Source of the DNA: Morella rubra
Lineage: Eukaryota > Streptophyta > Magnoliopsida > Fagales > Myricaceae
Reading direction: 5' to 3'
Assembly (NCBI GenBank): GCA_003952965.2
Contig: CM025856.1
Location: 11,137,023 to 11,201,022, forward strand
Length of the DNA: 64,000 nucleotides
The notes beneath the pieces were generated by a model, which saw only the letters and a program-made list of their open reading frames with translations, ran no database searches and was not told the DNA's origin. The position numbers were made by a program, and so were the translations under genes. The stretch's first letter is position 1; each line of letters starts with the position of its first letter. Shown here in pieces: positions 36,299-47,499 of this stretch.

Positions 36299-37660
36299 GC
36301 CCCAAAATACTTTTACTTCAGCGAAGAACAAACTGATAGCTCAAAACCATAAAACTTCCACTTGTCCAATATGAAATCAGTAATCCAAGATGAATCTCAA
36401 CACTGCAGCCAGCGATGGAAAACAGAGAAATGAGCATAAAAAGATAACAGGACTCCGGGAAAAAAGATAGGGAAACCTAATTTCATTAATGAAGAATACA
36501 CTTCTAGCTGACAAAATAAAAAAGGACATTCAATTAGCTAATAAATCAAATTGCTAGTTATGTAACCGAGAATCCCTGACGTGCAACTCTAAAATAAATA
36601 AACCCAAATTGTCTAGAACACAACATGATCACAATTATCGTAAACGATCAAACAATGTGCATAAGAAACCACTTTAATATGCATAAGAACTGAAACAGAG
36701 AGAAAGCAAAAATAGAATCATCAAACTGAAGTATAATGAGAAGAGTAGAGTAGCACCTAATACAGAACCGAAACCTGTTCATGCGAGAATCCCAGAAAAG
36801 GGATAAATATTCAGAGCCAGAATGTGATATCAGAGTAACCCGTTCTCAAGCTCACGACAACAGAAAGAAAGAATCCACTCGGTGGGTCATGAAACCTGAG
36901 AAGATTCAGATATAAACAACGCCCAACCGACAGGAATTTGAATTCGCCTAGAAAAACAAAAAACAAAAAAAGCCGTCAAAGCCCAAAAGTCGACTGCTGA
37001 CAAGAGAAAAGGAATACATTACCGAAAAGTGCACCAAAAAGGAAACAGTTTGGACATTCGTGAACGAGCAGCAAAGATTTCCGGGAAATTCTGGGTAGAA
37101 GAATGCAATTCCCGCCTGTTCATCCACTTTTCACAGACTCTAAATTTCTTTTTCTTTACAAATTATCCCACTAAAATTGTTGGCTTTAAAAGACCAATTA
37201 TCGAAACTGGGTTTGTGGATAATTCCCAACGAATTATTATAGTATTTGAAAATAAACATAAAGGATTGTTAATCATAAGAAACTTAATTGTTGCGTGTAC
37301 GGAAAAACGAAGGCGGTAGCCTGGATGGCACTCTGCGATTTGGTCTATGAATGGTGCCTGGAGACCAACTGGCATTTTTCCAAAGACAGTGCTGTAACCT
37401 CAACGTTAACGCCGACAGACAAGAAAGCTTTGCGGTATGACCTCCAAGTTAGCGCCAAACGGGCGACGCTCTTTCCGCTTTCAGAAAAAACTGAACTAGT
37501 TGGAGTTTTTAACATGTCCTCACGTGGGAAGTTTGATTGGTTACTTATCCAAACAACAGATTTTTTTTTCGTTGGCCGTTAAACTAACTACTTTCTTAAC
37601 TTCTATGCGGAAAAAACAAAAGAAAGCTATCATTGGCCGACATCTCAAATTGTCGTCAAG
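36299..37660 (-). promoter_or_regulatory. 5' leader and upstream flank of the MyoB-like gene
   Basis: This stretch lies upstream of the start codon. Its part from ~36755 to 37660 is paralogous to 30588-31895 and keeps short blocks such as 'cagagtaacccgttct' and 'gttagcgccaa'. I see no confident TATA box or intron. Conservation of order between the two copies shows duplication, not necessarily function. Short ORFs here are not supported as genes. Confidence 0.45.
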
Positions 37661-39419
37661 GTCTTTGTGATGGGTCCGAGAATGTCATCTGGGCCAACCA
37701 TTCCAGTCTAATTGCTTACAAACCCCAAAGGAAGAAAAAATCTCAATATGACTATTAGACTTTTGTAAATTACAAATTAAAGGTGTATTATGAGAGAAGA
37801 TTGAGGAAGAAAGGGGTTCTTGAATTGCTCATGGACAAAATTTCTGAGAACTGCAGTCCTTACTATTATAACAAAGGATACCAATTTCTTGGCCAAGATG
37901 ATTTTGAGGGTGTTTTTCTTTGATGCCCATTCAAGTTGATTTCGTCCATGATTGACCAAGAGAGAATTTTAATAAATAATAAATTACATTAACTTAGATT
38001 AATCAAATACTAATATTTTGACGCAATGATTTGATCTAACGAATTTGTCCATATAGATTGATTGTACCCATGTTGTCAAATAATAAAAATAAAAATTTAC
38101 AAAAAACAGATTAGTTAGGGGGAGGAGGAGCCGAACTAGATGTATGTATCTAATTGCTATAATACAACTTTGTGAATAATGATTCTAGAACCAATTGAAT
38201 GTAAGATATGAATATTTGATTTACGTAATGAAGGGATAAATAATAAAAAAATAAGTAAATAAAAATGTATTATGTACGAAATAGAAATTAGCAACGTACT
38301 GATTTCCTTGCCAAAGCTTCCACATTTTTATGTGAGACAATAAACAAAAACTACATACTCGAAACAATTGGTCCAATGAACTAATTGACCTACAATCAAT
38401 AACGAAAATGTCATAAATGACTAGTTTCGAAATGATATCACCATAATCCATCCAAGAGTTCAAGTGATAGCAGGGTTCATGAAAGTATGGGTTGGGCACA
38501 TACTCAAGAGTTTAAACTACTACTTGCACACAAAAATCGCAACTTAAATAGAGGGATGGTCAATGAATCAATCAGCTTTTACGTGATTTATAGTAGTGTT
38601 GAACCCAACTCTTGCAAATACTGAGCTAGGTCCATTTTAGTGTTCGAATTTCCTTTATTACCTCAAAAAATGATATCACCATGGATCGATCAGTTTTTAC
38701 GTGATTTACAGTAGCGTTGAACCCAACTCGTACAAATACTCAGCTAGGTCCGTTTTAGTGTCCGAATTTCCTTCATTATCTCAAAAAATGATATCACCAT
38801 AAGTCAAGATGTGGTTTTGAGGGGCAAAAGGATAATATTGTAATGTTGAGAGGACCAATGTAAAAAATAAAAAAATAAAGCTTAAATTTTTAAAAAAAAA
38901 ATTCCATAATTCTTGGGGTTTTGGGGGGGCCATCAGCCACGTCCCCAGATACCCCTGGCTTCGCCTGATCACCATGGTCGTACTTCACAAAATTATTGAT
39001 ATATATAATTGCTGAAATACGTATCCATTGTATTCTCCTTTTGTTGAAAAATACACTTAAAATATAAAAGATTCGGTTTTTTGGTTAAATTAAACTACAA
39101 GCGCCTTGAGTGGAATAAATATTAAAAATACGAATCATGATTATTTACGATTCTTTGTCCTTGCAGTCCCCAAAAAGAGTGCCTCATCCAGAGAGCCACC
39201 CTCTCATGCGAAGGTGTGAGACCGGAGACGTTCCGCTTCCCCCCCCTAAAATTAAAAAACAACATTAAATAAATAACCATCAATTACAAGCATGATTCTT
39301 CTCGCTTTTAAATTTTAAAAAAAAAAATCCATCATTTATTACATTACATTACAACTTCACACGCGTACAGTCACACGCGCGCACATAAAAGTGATACACC
39401 CACGATTAGAAAAAAATAT
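37661..39419. other. Intergenic DNA, no gene seen
   Basis: AT-rich DNA with scattered short ORFs that resemble no family. It holds a 118-bp tandem duplication (listed separately). A stretch at about 38925-38985 ('ggggggccatcagccacg ... cccctggcttcgcc') has the look of a transposon-derived repeat end common in plant genomes, but I cannot assign it. Near 39170-39260 there is a GC-richer patch of unknown origin. Confidence 0.5.
38572..38807. repeat. 118-bp direct tandem duplication
   Basis: The first unit starts at 38572 ('tcagcttttacgtgattta') and the second at 38690 ('tcagtttttacgtgattta'). Both end in 'tcaaaaaatgatatcaccat'. The units differ by about ten substitutions, so the duplication is not recent. 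Confidence 0.85.
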
Positions 39420-39800
39420 TGAACATGGTGTTTACCCAAAATATATATTTATATAAAAGAAGAAGAAATCCAACAAGTTTCGAAGATGAAGAAAATAATA
39501 AATTTTTAGGATTAGTAAACAAAATAAACTTTCAAAATTTGCATTCCGAAGTAAATATTATAGTAAAACAATTAATATTCATTTAAAGTCATAGACTTGA
39601 TAGATTCTGGTGCAAATTTAAATTATATATGAGGAGGTACAATTCCAACAGAATGTTATAAGAAAACAAAAGAAAGTTTATCATCTAACAAATAGAAGTA
39701 AAATAAATATTAATTACAAATTGTCTAACGTACATATTTGTAAAGATAATATTTGTTTGTCTAAAATACAAAAATAAAGTGAATTTGTTTTCTTGTTGGC
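39420..39800 (+). mobile_element. Endogenous pararetrovirus fragment, protease-like region
   Basis: Caulimoviridae fossil. The plus strand shows a retroviral-type aspartic protease signature (LIDSGAN at about 39594-39614), followed by spacing and residues typical of petuvirus-like polyproteins (an IPTE-type phrase, then a KLSN..IC phrase about 30 residues later). The fragment is short and broken and lacks reverse transcriptase nearby. It is probably old. Its extent is approximate. Confidence 0.45.
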
Positions 39801-40109
39801 TTGATTTTACTCTAATACTTTGACGTGACTTTATTGGCGATTCAATATATATTTTTAAAAATTAATTTAAATCATATAAGTTTTGTGCATCTTAGAATTC
39901 TGACTTTAAGTATTGTTCGAGAATGTTCTAACTGGCCAATGATAAATGTGAAGAAGTTGGGGACTGATCTTGACGAATTTGTTCTTCACTTCCAATTTGG
40001 CTAACTTGCAACATTAACCTTATGGTCCATTTGTTTGCTTGTGAAACAAATTTTGTTTTACTGCTTTCAAGTATTTGGCAAGCAACTGAAAATTAGTCAA
40101 AGTAAAAAG

Positions 40110-40420
40110 TTTTCAAATCAACGATAAAAGTTATATTATTTTTCAAAAAACAAATTAAGCTCAAATTTTCCTTAAAACAAATTTTTTTTTTAAGTAAACT
40201 TTATATTACGCCCATATATGTGAGCAACAATCAGTAAGTCTCTCTCAAATTCTAAAATAAAAAAATTTTCAGGCCAACAATAAAAAGCTCTATTATTTTT
40301 CACAAAATAAACTAAGCTCAAATTTTTCGTAAACCAAATTTTTTTTTTTTGCAAAAACATTATATTACACCAATATATGTAGGTAAAAATCATAACCTCC
40401 CTCAAGTTCCAAAATATTTT
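40110..40420. repeat. ~157-bp direct tandem duplication
   Basis: The phrase 'tattatttttca-aaa-aaa-taagctcaaattttc' occurs at about 40134 and 40291. Each is followed by an oligo-T run and 'tatattac-ccaatatatg' or 'tatattacgcccatatatg'. The units have many small differences, so the duplication is old. Confidence 0.75.
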
Positions 40421-41054
40421 ATTCCACCCATATGTTTAAAAGAAAAAATCAATTCTTGCATTCTGTTTGAATTGGCTATTAAACCACATGCAAAATAATC
40501 AAATGCCCTCCAAGAAAAAATTATTAAAAAAAAAAATGACATATAAATAAAAACTAATTTTTTAAAATAAAAATTAAATTGTAGGTTTTTTTTTCTAAGC
40601 AATTTGAAGGTTTCATATGATAGTTTTATGTTCTTCTCTTTTCGGCTACGTGGCAAAAGTGTACCTCTAAGACCTTCAAGTTGAAATCCAGTACCTTAGG
40701 GACTAAAATATTAAAATTTTTGCGAAAAAAATTTTATGCAATGTGGTAACCTACAATTGACACTGAAATGACATTTAAAATCCACGTGAGCATCATTTTG
40801 TCCATTGACTAACGACAATTAGACGGGAAATCGATTTGTCTCAAAAACTTAACATAAAACTTTCTAATGATATTTTGACTTATCTCGTATTCTCATTTGA
40901 GAATCTATGAAACTTTATATTTACTGAGACTATTATTAGAAAATGAGAAATGTGATGGGTGACAAAGCAGTAGACATCTTTCATAGATCCGAAAGGATTT
41001 CAGGGATGGCCCCATGACTTAACTATTACTGAGAGAACCAAGTGAGAATTTCGA

Positions 41055-41188
41055 CTTTTCAAATAATTATCAAAATTAAGAAACCAAGAATAAGTGTAAG
41101 ACTCATTTTGGTAAAGAAGCACTTTTCAAATAATTATCAAAATTAAGAAATCAAGAATAAGTGTAAGACTCATTTTGGTAAAGAAGCA
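41055..41188. repeat. 67-bp perfect-looking tandem duplication
   Basis: Units at 41055-41121 and 41122-41188 differ at one base (aaccaag against aatcaag). The unit contains 'cttttcaaataattatcaaa' and ends 'ggtaaagaagca'. Being nearly identical, it is a young event or an allele-length polymorphism. Confidence 0.9.
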
Positions 41189-41959
41189 CTTTTGACCAAT
41201 CATCAATATAATCATAATAATTGAATGGAATTGGATGCCTTGGGGGATCTTGTAGAGAAGAAGAATTTGAACCCCATTGTTAACAAAAATGAATTTTTGG
41301 AGGAATAATTTTTGTGGAAGATGACTCTTTCTTTTGTTGGGTCGAACTTATCTCGGATTGGTTTGATTTTTGGTGACCTGGTAAATAATAAGATATTTTT
41401 GTAATAATTAGTTGACTTGAAAGAGTGGAGTGGAATAAAATTTCATTTGGCGGTAAATAACCAGACTTAGCGGATTTCTATTTTATTTGAACTCTTTTCT
41501 TAACATTTTAATCCCACAAGTTTTAGTCAAAATTTCATTCTGGTTTGAACTCTTTTATTAATAATAATAACATCATTAATAGAGGTTTTACTAGTTCTTC
41601 TAAATCTGTTTGACTTGAAGAATTTTATTGTTCTTCTAATTCAGACTTAGTAGTATAGCAGGAGGTGCTTTCTTAGAAATTAATTTTTATTCTTTTTAAT
41701 TTTAAACTTATATATCTTGTTAGATACTATGTAGACTTGGCGTAGATTTTCTAGAACTATCATCTTTTTCTTTTATCAGAAGTACTGGTGTTTTACTTCT
41801 AGTTCATCAAAACTAATTCTAACTGTCCCATCTAAGTATTGTTGTATAAAATCTAAATTTGTTACATCATTTTTAATTTTTCTTGAGTAGTTTTTATTTT
41901 CAAGAAGTGACTTGCTTGGAAAAGTTACATCTTTCCAAAGAATTGACTTGGCTACTCAA

Positions 41960-42400
41960 ATATTGGCATCACTGTTATATGTTTTAACTAAGGTTAGATG
42001 GCCTAAATGGAATAAAACAATCATTCATGAAAGTCACCCGTTTAGAAACAATTATAGTCTCAAATAGAGGAACAGAAGTCATTGCATCATCATTCAAAGT
42101 ATCTATAGATGGAGAAATTTAAAAGGTAGTTGAACAAAATAATTATACAAATCACTATTTGAAAAATTTAGGAACCCAATTAGATAAAATAGAAATCAAA
42201 TTAGAAAAGGGACAACACAGCAAACCACCTTTGATCCACTTACCAGAAAAATCCATTGTTTTAAAATATAGTCATCTGAACTCAAAATAATGAAGAAAAA
42301 TGAAATGGAAAAAGCAAAGAAAGTGGAAACAAAGTTGATAAGGCATGTAACCAACAATTGATTAGATGAACGAAGAAAAATCAAATTTGGGAGGATATGA
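41960..42400 (+). mobile_element. Endogenous pararetrovirus-like fragment
   Basis: The plus strand carries polyprotein-like stretches in the style of petuvirus-type Caulimoviridae (for example IIVSNRGTEVIASSFKVS near 42040 and NHYLKNLGTQLDKIE near 42150). It is broken and short. It lies about 2.2 kb from the protease-like fragment, and the two may come from one rearranged insertion or from two. Treat the family assignment as tentative. Confidence 0.35.
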
Positions 42401-42551
42401 CCGATTCTCCCAAATTGGTAAAAAAATTCGTATGAGCTTCCTCAAACAAACAATACTAAAAGAGATAGAATTCAAGTTGATCTTCAAAACTCAAGTTGAA
42501 AAAAAAAAAAAAAAAAAAGATCAGAGGAATTCACTTTGCACTCTCTAGAGT

Positions 42552-42777
42552 ATTGACACATTTTGCATCCCAAACTATTATTTTTGTTATTTTGTGAATA
42601 CAAACTACTGTTTTTAGTCACTTGCACCATTTGTTAAAAACATTCCGTCAATATTATTTAACTTATTCTATTTGACAATGATATTTTACACAAAAAATAT
42701 GTAAATATCATAAAAAAAAAAATATGAGGACAATTTTCACTTAGAATTGTAACGAAATGTGCAAAGTGTTAAGACCC
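42552..42777. mobile_element. Small TIR element, copy A
   Basis: The left end 'attgacacattttgca' pairs, as an inverted repeat with mismatches, with the right end 'tgtgcaaagtgttaag'. The AT-rich interior is non-coding. A related element with the same end motif lies 170 bp downstream. The superfamily is not recognised, and target-site duplications are unclear. Confidence 0.4.
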
Positions 42778-42943
42778 TTGTAGTTGGAGGGTATAAAATA
42801 TTTTCTTTTTATAGATGATATCCACATTTAATAGACTCCAAGGAAACATGATTGAGAGGGCTCCCGCAAAAAGAAAACAAATAACTAGTTAAAACTTTAA
42901 ATAAAGGGATAAATACATTTGTCACCCTCTAATTTTGGGGCTC

Positions 42944-43270
42944 TTTGACACTTTGCACCCTGATCTATTATTTTTATCACATGATTCACATTGCATACAC
43001 TAACTATTGATTTCGGACACTTTATACCCTCCCTTAAAATTTTCTGTCAGTTTGGATGTACATTTATTTTTTAGTCTCTAAAAGTATGATTTTACCATCA
43101 TAAATTGTCATTGCTAAAAAAATTAGGGGACAAAATTGTCATTTCACACTCCAAAAAATCAGTTTCTATTTAAATTATCCAAAAATTTTAAGGAAGGGTA
43201 CAAAGGTTTAAAATCATTAGTTTGTGGGAACAACATTACAAAAAAAATAGATGACGTGCAAAATGTCAAA
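42944..43270. mobile_element. Small TIR element, copy B
   Basis: The left end 'tttgacactttgcaccc' pairs with the right end 'gacgtgcaaaatgtcaaa' as an imperfect inverted repeat. The interior repeats phrases seen in copy A ('ctattatttttatcac', 'cactttata', 'ttctgtcag'). It is ~327 bp and non-coding. The two copies look like separate insertions or a duplication of one family. Confidence 0.45.
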
Positions 43271-44843
43271 ACCCTGCAAATTTTATTTAACTCTTAAGTA
43301 AAATAGTGACATCTACTCAAAGTCTCTAAAGGTGGATCTTTGCCACAAAGAATGTTCCATTGTAACTCAAGCAATTTTGGAAATGTCAGCACACCATTGC
43401 GTTGAGACAACCCACTTGCGAAACGATGAACTTAGGAATTAGCCTTCCTATTTATTTATGGGGAAACATACAGTACTCCTAATATTTATGGGTAAAAATC
43501 AAATTGGACCCTATAACTTCTAATTTGTTTTATTACGTTCTCTAAGTTTTAAAAAGAATCAATCATCACCCTCCATTTTTTTTGGCTGTTAAATGAGACG
43601 GAAAGTGATATGGATGGACCGAAATACCCCTAGAAGAAAAAATAAAAAAATTAAAACAATTATATAAAAACAAATATAATTTCTATATTTTTATCTAAAA
43701 AATATTAGTTTTCATTAATACATCATTTTTTAATTTTTTTTCAAAAAATCAATATTTTAATAATTTTGTCTTATATAGGCATTTCAATCATTTTTCGTAT
43801 AGTCTAGTGGTGAAATGGAACAGACGGCGAGAATGTCTTTAAAAACTGCAATTATACAAATTATAAATTATGGAGTTCAACTTAATTGTTACAAGGTATG
43901 GGACATAATATGTTTCCAATTATTTTTCTTAAACTCCAGCCTTCTACCTGATTCAGAAGAGGCTAAATTTTCCATAATTCACATCTCGATGGCTTCTAAA
44001 AAGCTCATTTCACAATTAGCGACTGGGTATTACATCCACTGTTTTAGTGGCAGCATGAATGATATCTTCAATATTAGTTTGCTTGACCACCAACGCAATA
44101 TCACATCCTCCTTTATCCCTTAAAAAAAAACGACTTAACTGACGAGTAATATCGCATCCTCCTTTATACTATGTTTTCTTCATGGATTAAATGCTCGATG
44201 ATTTCAAGCTATGATATTTCACGTATAAAATAGAGCAATTCGGCTCTGTCAAGATGATTTCAAGTCATGATGACAACCTCTTAAGTCTTCTCTACCCTCG
44301 ATGGTTTTGAAAATTTGAGGAAAGGTGTGGTTCGAATAAATACCAAGATCTCTATAGGAGATTGTATGAAGATTGTATTTATATTTGTAATCTGTATATT
44401 TTGGAACACAAACATCTCGACTCCAAACTCATTACGGTCTTCCGTTAATCGACTAACTTACAATAAACAAAATGACTTATATGTCTAAAAAATAGACAGT
44501 CCTTTTAAAATTATATTTCAGAAAGTTAATTTGTTAAAAATGAATATCACATAGACCGTTAATAATTAAGCCGAAAAGGTTAAACCACATCAACTGACTA
44601 CTGAGGCATTGAGAGAGAAACCAACCTACAACAAGTGCTATACAGGGAAATGCCAATGAAGAAGATTGAAGTAGTATTCGAAATTGTTGGTCTAACTTCT
44701 TCAGTTCCTTTGGCGTAGAATAACATAGAAGATGCTTCTAAATCCGCAAAGATGGAGGAAAGGGGAATGTCCTACCAGCATGCACCAGCCCCGATTTCGC
44801 ACTATAACAGTGACATACATGACAAGACCCCACTAATGACCTA
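43271..44843. other. Intergenic DNA, no gene seen
   Basis: At about 43494-43650 there is a low-copy-style plant repeat ('caaattggaccctataactt') of the same general type as the stretch at 56030-56170. The rest is AT-rich with short chance ORFs. A direct repeat of 'gatgatttcaag' occurs near 44190 and 44250. Confidence 0.45.
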
Positions 44844-45059
44844 TGTAAAGTTTGCAGAGAGAAAAACGATGGAGAAGAGAGTTGTGCAAAGCTTTTGTAT
44901 ATTCAATTAATTATCGATCAGTGAATTTGTACAGTATATAAAGAATAACAAATTCTAACAAACTTAGAAAAACCATAAAAGCCCTCTAACAGAATACAAA
45001 TGGGACCACACTACATAACTGAAGGAATATTACAATTAACCGTATCAGCAGTAGGTGCA
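44844..45059 (-). repeat. copia 3' LTR
   Basis: 216 bp, starting TGTAAAG and ending GGTGCA on the plus strand (TG...CA on either strand). It aligns without gaps to 50337-50552, with about 18 differences. No clear polypurine tract is visible beside it. Confidence 0.8.
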
Positions 45060-47430
45060 ATAAACAGAATTGGGAGTAAAACAGAGACGCGGGAAGGGCC
45101 TTAGTGAAAAGATCAGCCAGCTGAGCAGTAGTACAAACATGAAGAGTGCGAAGAAGACCGGCTTGAATTTGATCCCGAAGCAGGTGGCAATCAATCTCAA
45201 TGTGCTTCTTCCGCTTGTGAAAGACAGAATTCACAGCAATGTGTAACGCAGCTTGATTGTCACAATAAAGTGTGGCCGGTTGAGGATGAAGAATGTGAAA
45301 ATCAGCCAAAAGGGAACGAATCCAGAGAAGTTCAGAACTAGTACTAGCCGTGGCACGATATTCCACCTCTGCGGAAGATCGAGATACAATGTTATGTTTC
45401 TTGGAATGCCAAGAAATCAGAGAGCTCCCAAGAAAAACACAGTAGACTGTGACTGATCGACGAGAATCTGGACAGGCGGCCCAATCACTTTCATAATATG
45501 CACGAGGAGAAGTGAAGAAGAGGAGAATAAAATGCCTTGACCAGGAGCACATTTCAAATACCGTAGAACCTGATGTGCTGCATGGAAATGGAGATCAGAA
45601 GGACATTGCATGAATTGGCTGAGCTTCTGCACAACAAAACTAATATTGGGCATGATAATCGTGAGATATAACAATATCCCGATTAAATGACGATAAGCTG
45701 CCCCATCTGGAAGAGGAATTCCAGACCTTTTGCTAAGAGTTAAATTCTGTTCCATCGGTAACTTGACAGAACGTGCAGCCAAAGAACCAAAGTTTGCCAA
45801 AATGTCAAGTGTATATTTTCTTTGACAAATGTGAAGACCATAGCGTGAACGGCCTGCCTCAAGACCCAAAAAGTACCAAGGGATTTGATCTTAAATTCAG
45901 TAGTCAGAAAAGTTGCAAATCAGCAAGAGAAGAAAGATGGGATCCAACAACAATAATATCATCAACGTATACGAGCAAAGCCCTAAACATGTTGCCAGTA
46001 GAGAGAGTAAACAAACTATAATCTGATTTAGATTGCACAAACCCAAACCGAATGAGAGTAGAGAAGAACTTTCAGGTAGTGGCACGATATTCCACCTCTG
46101 CGGAAGATCGAGATACAATGTTATGTTTCTTGGAATGCCAAGAAATCAGAGAGCTCCCAAGAAAAACACAGTAGACTGTGACTGATCGACGAGAATCTGG
46201 ACAGGCGGCCCAATCACTTTCATAATATGCACGGAGGAGAAGTGAAGAAGAGGAGAATAAAATGCCTTGACCAGGAGCACATTTCAAATACCGTAGAACC
46301 TGATGTGCTGCATGGAAATGGAGATCAGAAGGACATTGCATGAATTGGCTGAGCTTCTGCACAACAAAACTAATATTGGGCATGATAATCGTGAGATATA
46401 ACAATATCCCGATTAAATGACGATAAGCTGCCCCATCTGGAAGAGGAATTCCAGACCTTTTGCTAAGAGTTAAATTCTGTTCCATCGGTAACTTGACAGA
46501 ACGTGCAGCCAAAGAACCAAAGTTTGCCAAAATGTCAAGTGTATATTTTCTTTGACAAATGTGAAGACCATAGCGTGAACGGCCTGCCTCAAGACCCAAA
46601 AAGTACTTGAGATCCCCAAGGGATTTGATCTTAAATTCAGTAGTCAGAAAAGTTGCAAATCAGCAAGAGAAGAAAGATGGGATCCAACAACAATAATATC
46701 ATCAACGTATACGAGCAAAGCCCTAAACATGTTGCCAGTAGAGAGAGTAAACAAACTATAATCTGATTTAGATTGCACAAACCCAAACCGAATGAGAGTA
46801 GAGAAGAACTTGGAGTACCACTGATGGGAGGCTTGCTTGAGGCCATAAAGGCTTTTTTGCAATTGGCAGACTTAATGAGGAAGACAAACTGAATAACCCA
46901 AGGGACGTGTCATATACACTTTTTCATCTAGGGTGCCATGTAAAAAGGCATTATGGGCATCAAACTGTCGAAGAAACCAACCATTAACAGCAGTCACAGC
47001 AAGTAAACAACGAACGGTCACCAATTTTGCAACCGGAGAAAAAGTCTCGTGATAATCTATTCCTTCACGCTGAGTGTACCCTTTCGCCACTAATCTGGCC
47101 TTGTATCGCTCGATGCTACTATCAGAGTTGTATTTGATTTTGTAGGCCCACCGACAACCAATTGGTTCTTTGCCAGGAGGAAGGTCAATTAATGTCCAAA
47201 TCTTGTTTAACTCCAGGGCAGCTAATTCCGAAGACATAACATTGCGCCACTTAGGATCATGGACAGCTTCATGGTAAAAGTTAGGTTCAATATTGGATGA
47301 AATGGAAGAAGTAAAAACTCTAAATGAAGGAGATAATCGATCATAAGAAAGAACATGTGAAAGAGGAAAATGATTATTATATATGCACGCCCGAGAGGAA
47401 GAAAAGGAACTAAGGAAGTTACACACGGTC
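44986..47430 (-). mobile_element. copia reverse transcriptase and RNase H region
   Basis: The minus strand shows the copia reverse-transcriptase phrases [28 protein letters not shown] (47150-47060 region; only the family match is stated here), [13 protein letters not shown] near 46840 and VYVDDII near 46700. These are followed by the RNase H end with ADLFTKALPA near 45090. It is interrupted and therefore a fossil. A block of the reverse-transcriptase/RNase H connection is present twice (45352-46071 and 46081-46810). Confidence 0.88.
45352..46810 (-). repeat. ~730-bp tandem duplication inside the copia element
   Basis: Units at 45352-46071 and 46081-46810 match at an offset of 729-730, and both begin at 'ggcacgatattccacctc' on the plus strand. 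They are nearly identical, so this duplication is much younger than the element, whose LTRs differ by ~8%. Confidence 0.9.
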
Positions 47431-47499
47431 TATTGGCAAAGAAAATATTTTAGGAATTGAGGAGCAGATTTGGTTCAGCTAGAACGACGTAGAGGTAGA

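Larger units (their letters stand above)
39801..41880. other. AT-rich intergenic DNA with local duplications
   Basis: No gene is recognised. The stretch contains tandem duplications of 157 bp and 67 bp (listed separately) and oligo-A/T runs. Parts near 41560-41700 have a Ser/Glu-type periodicity on the minus strand but no supportable reading frame. Confidence 0.5.

Noticed and set aside
36299-36331. Upstream start for the MyoB-like gene at 36331
   Set aside because: The codon there is TTG. The ATG at 36298 has an exact counterpart at 35779 in the second module.
43795-43835. tRNA-like phrase 'tatagtctagtggtgaaa'
   Set aside because: It resembles an A box, but no matching stems, T loop or B box follow, so neither a tRNA nor a SINE can be supported.
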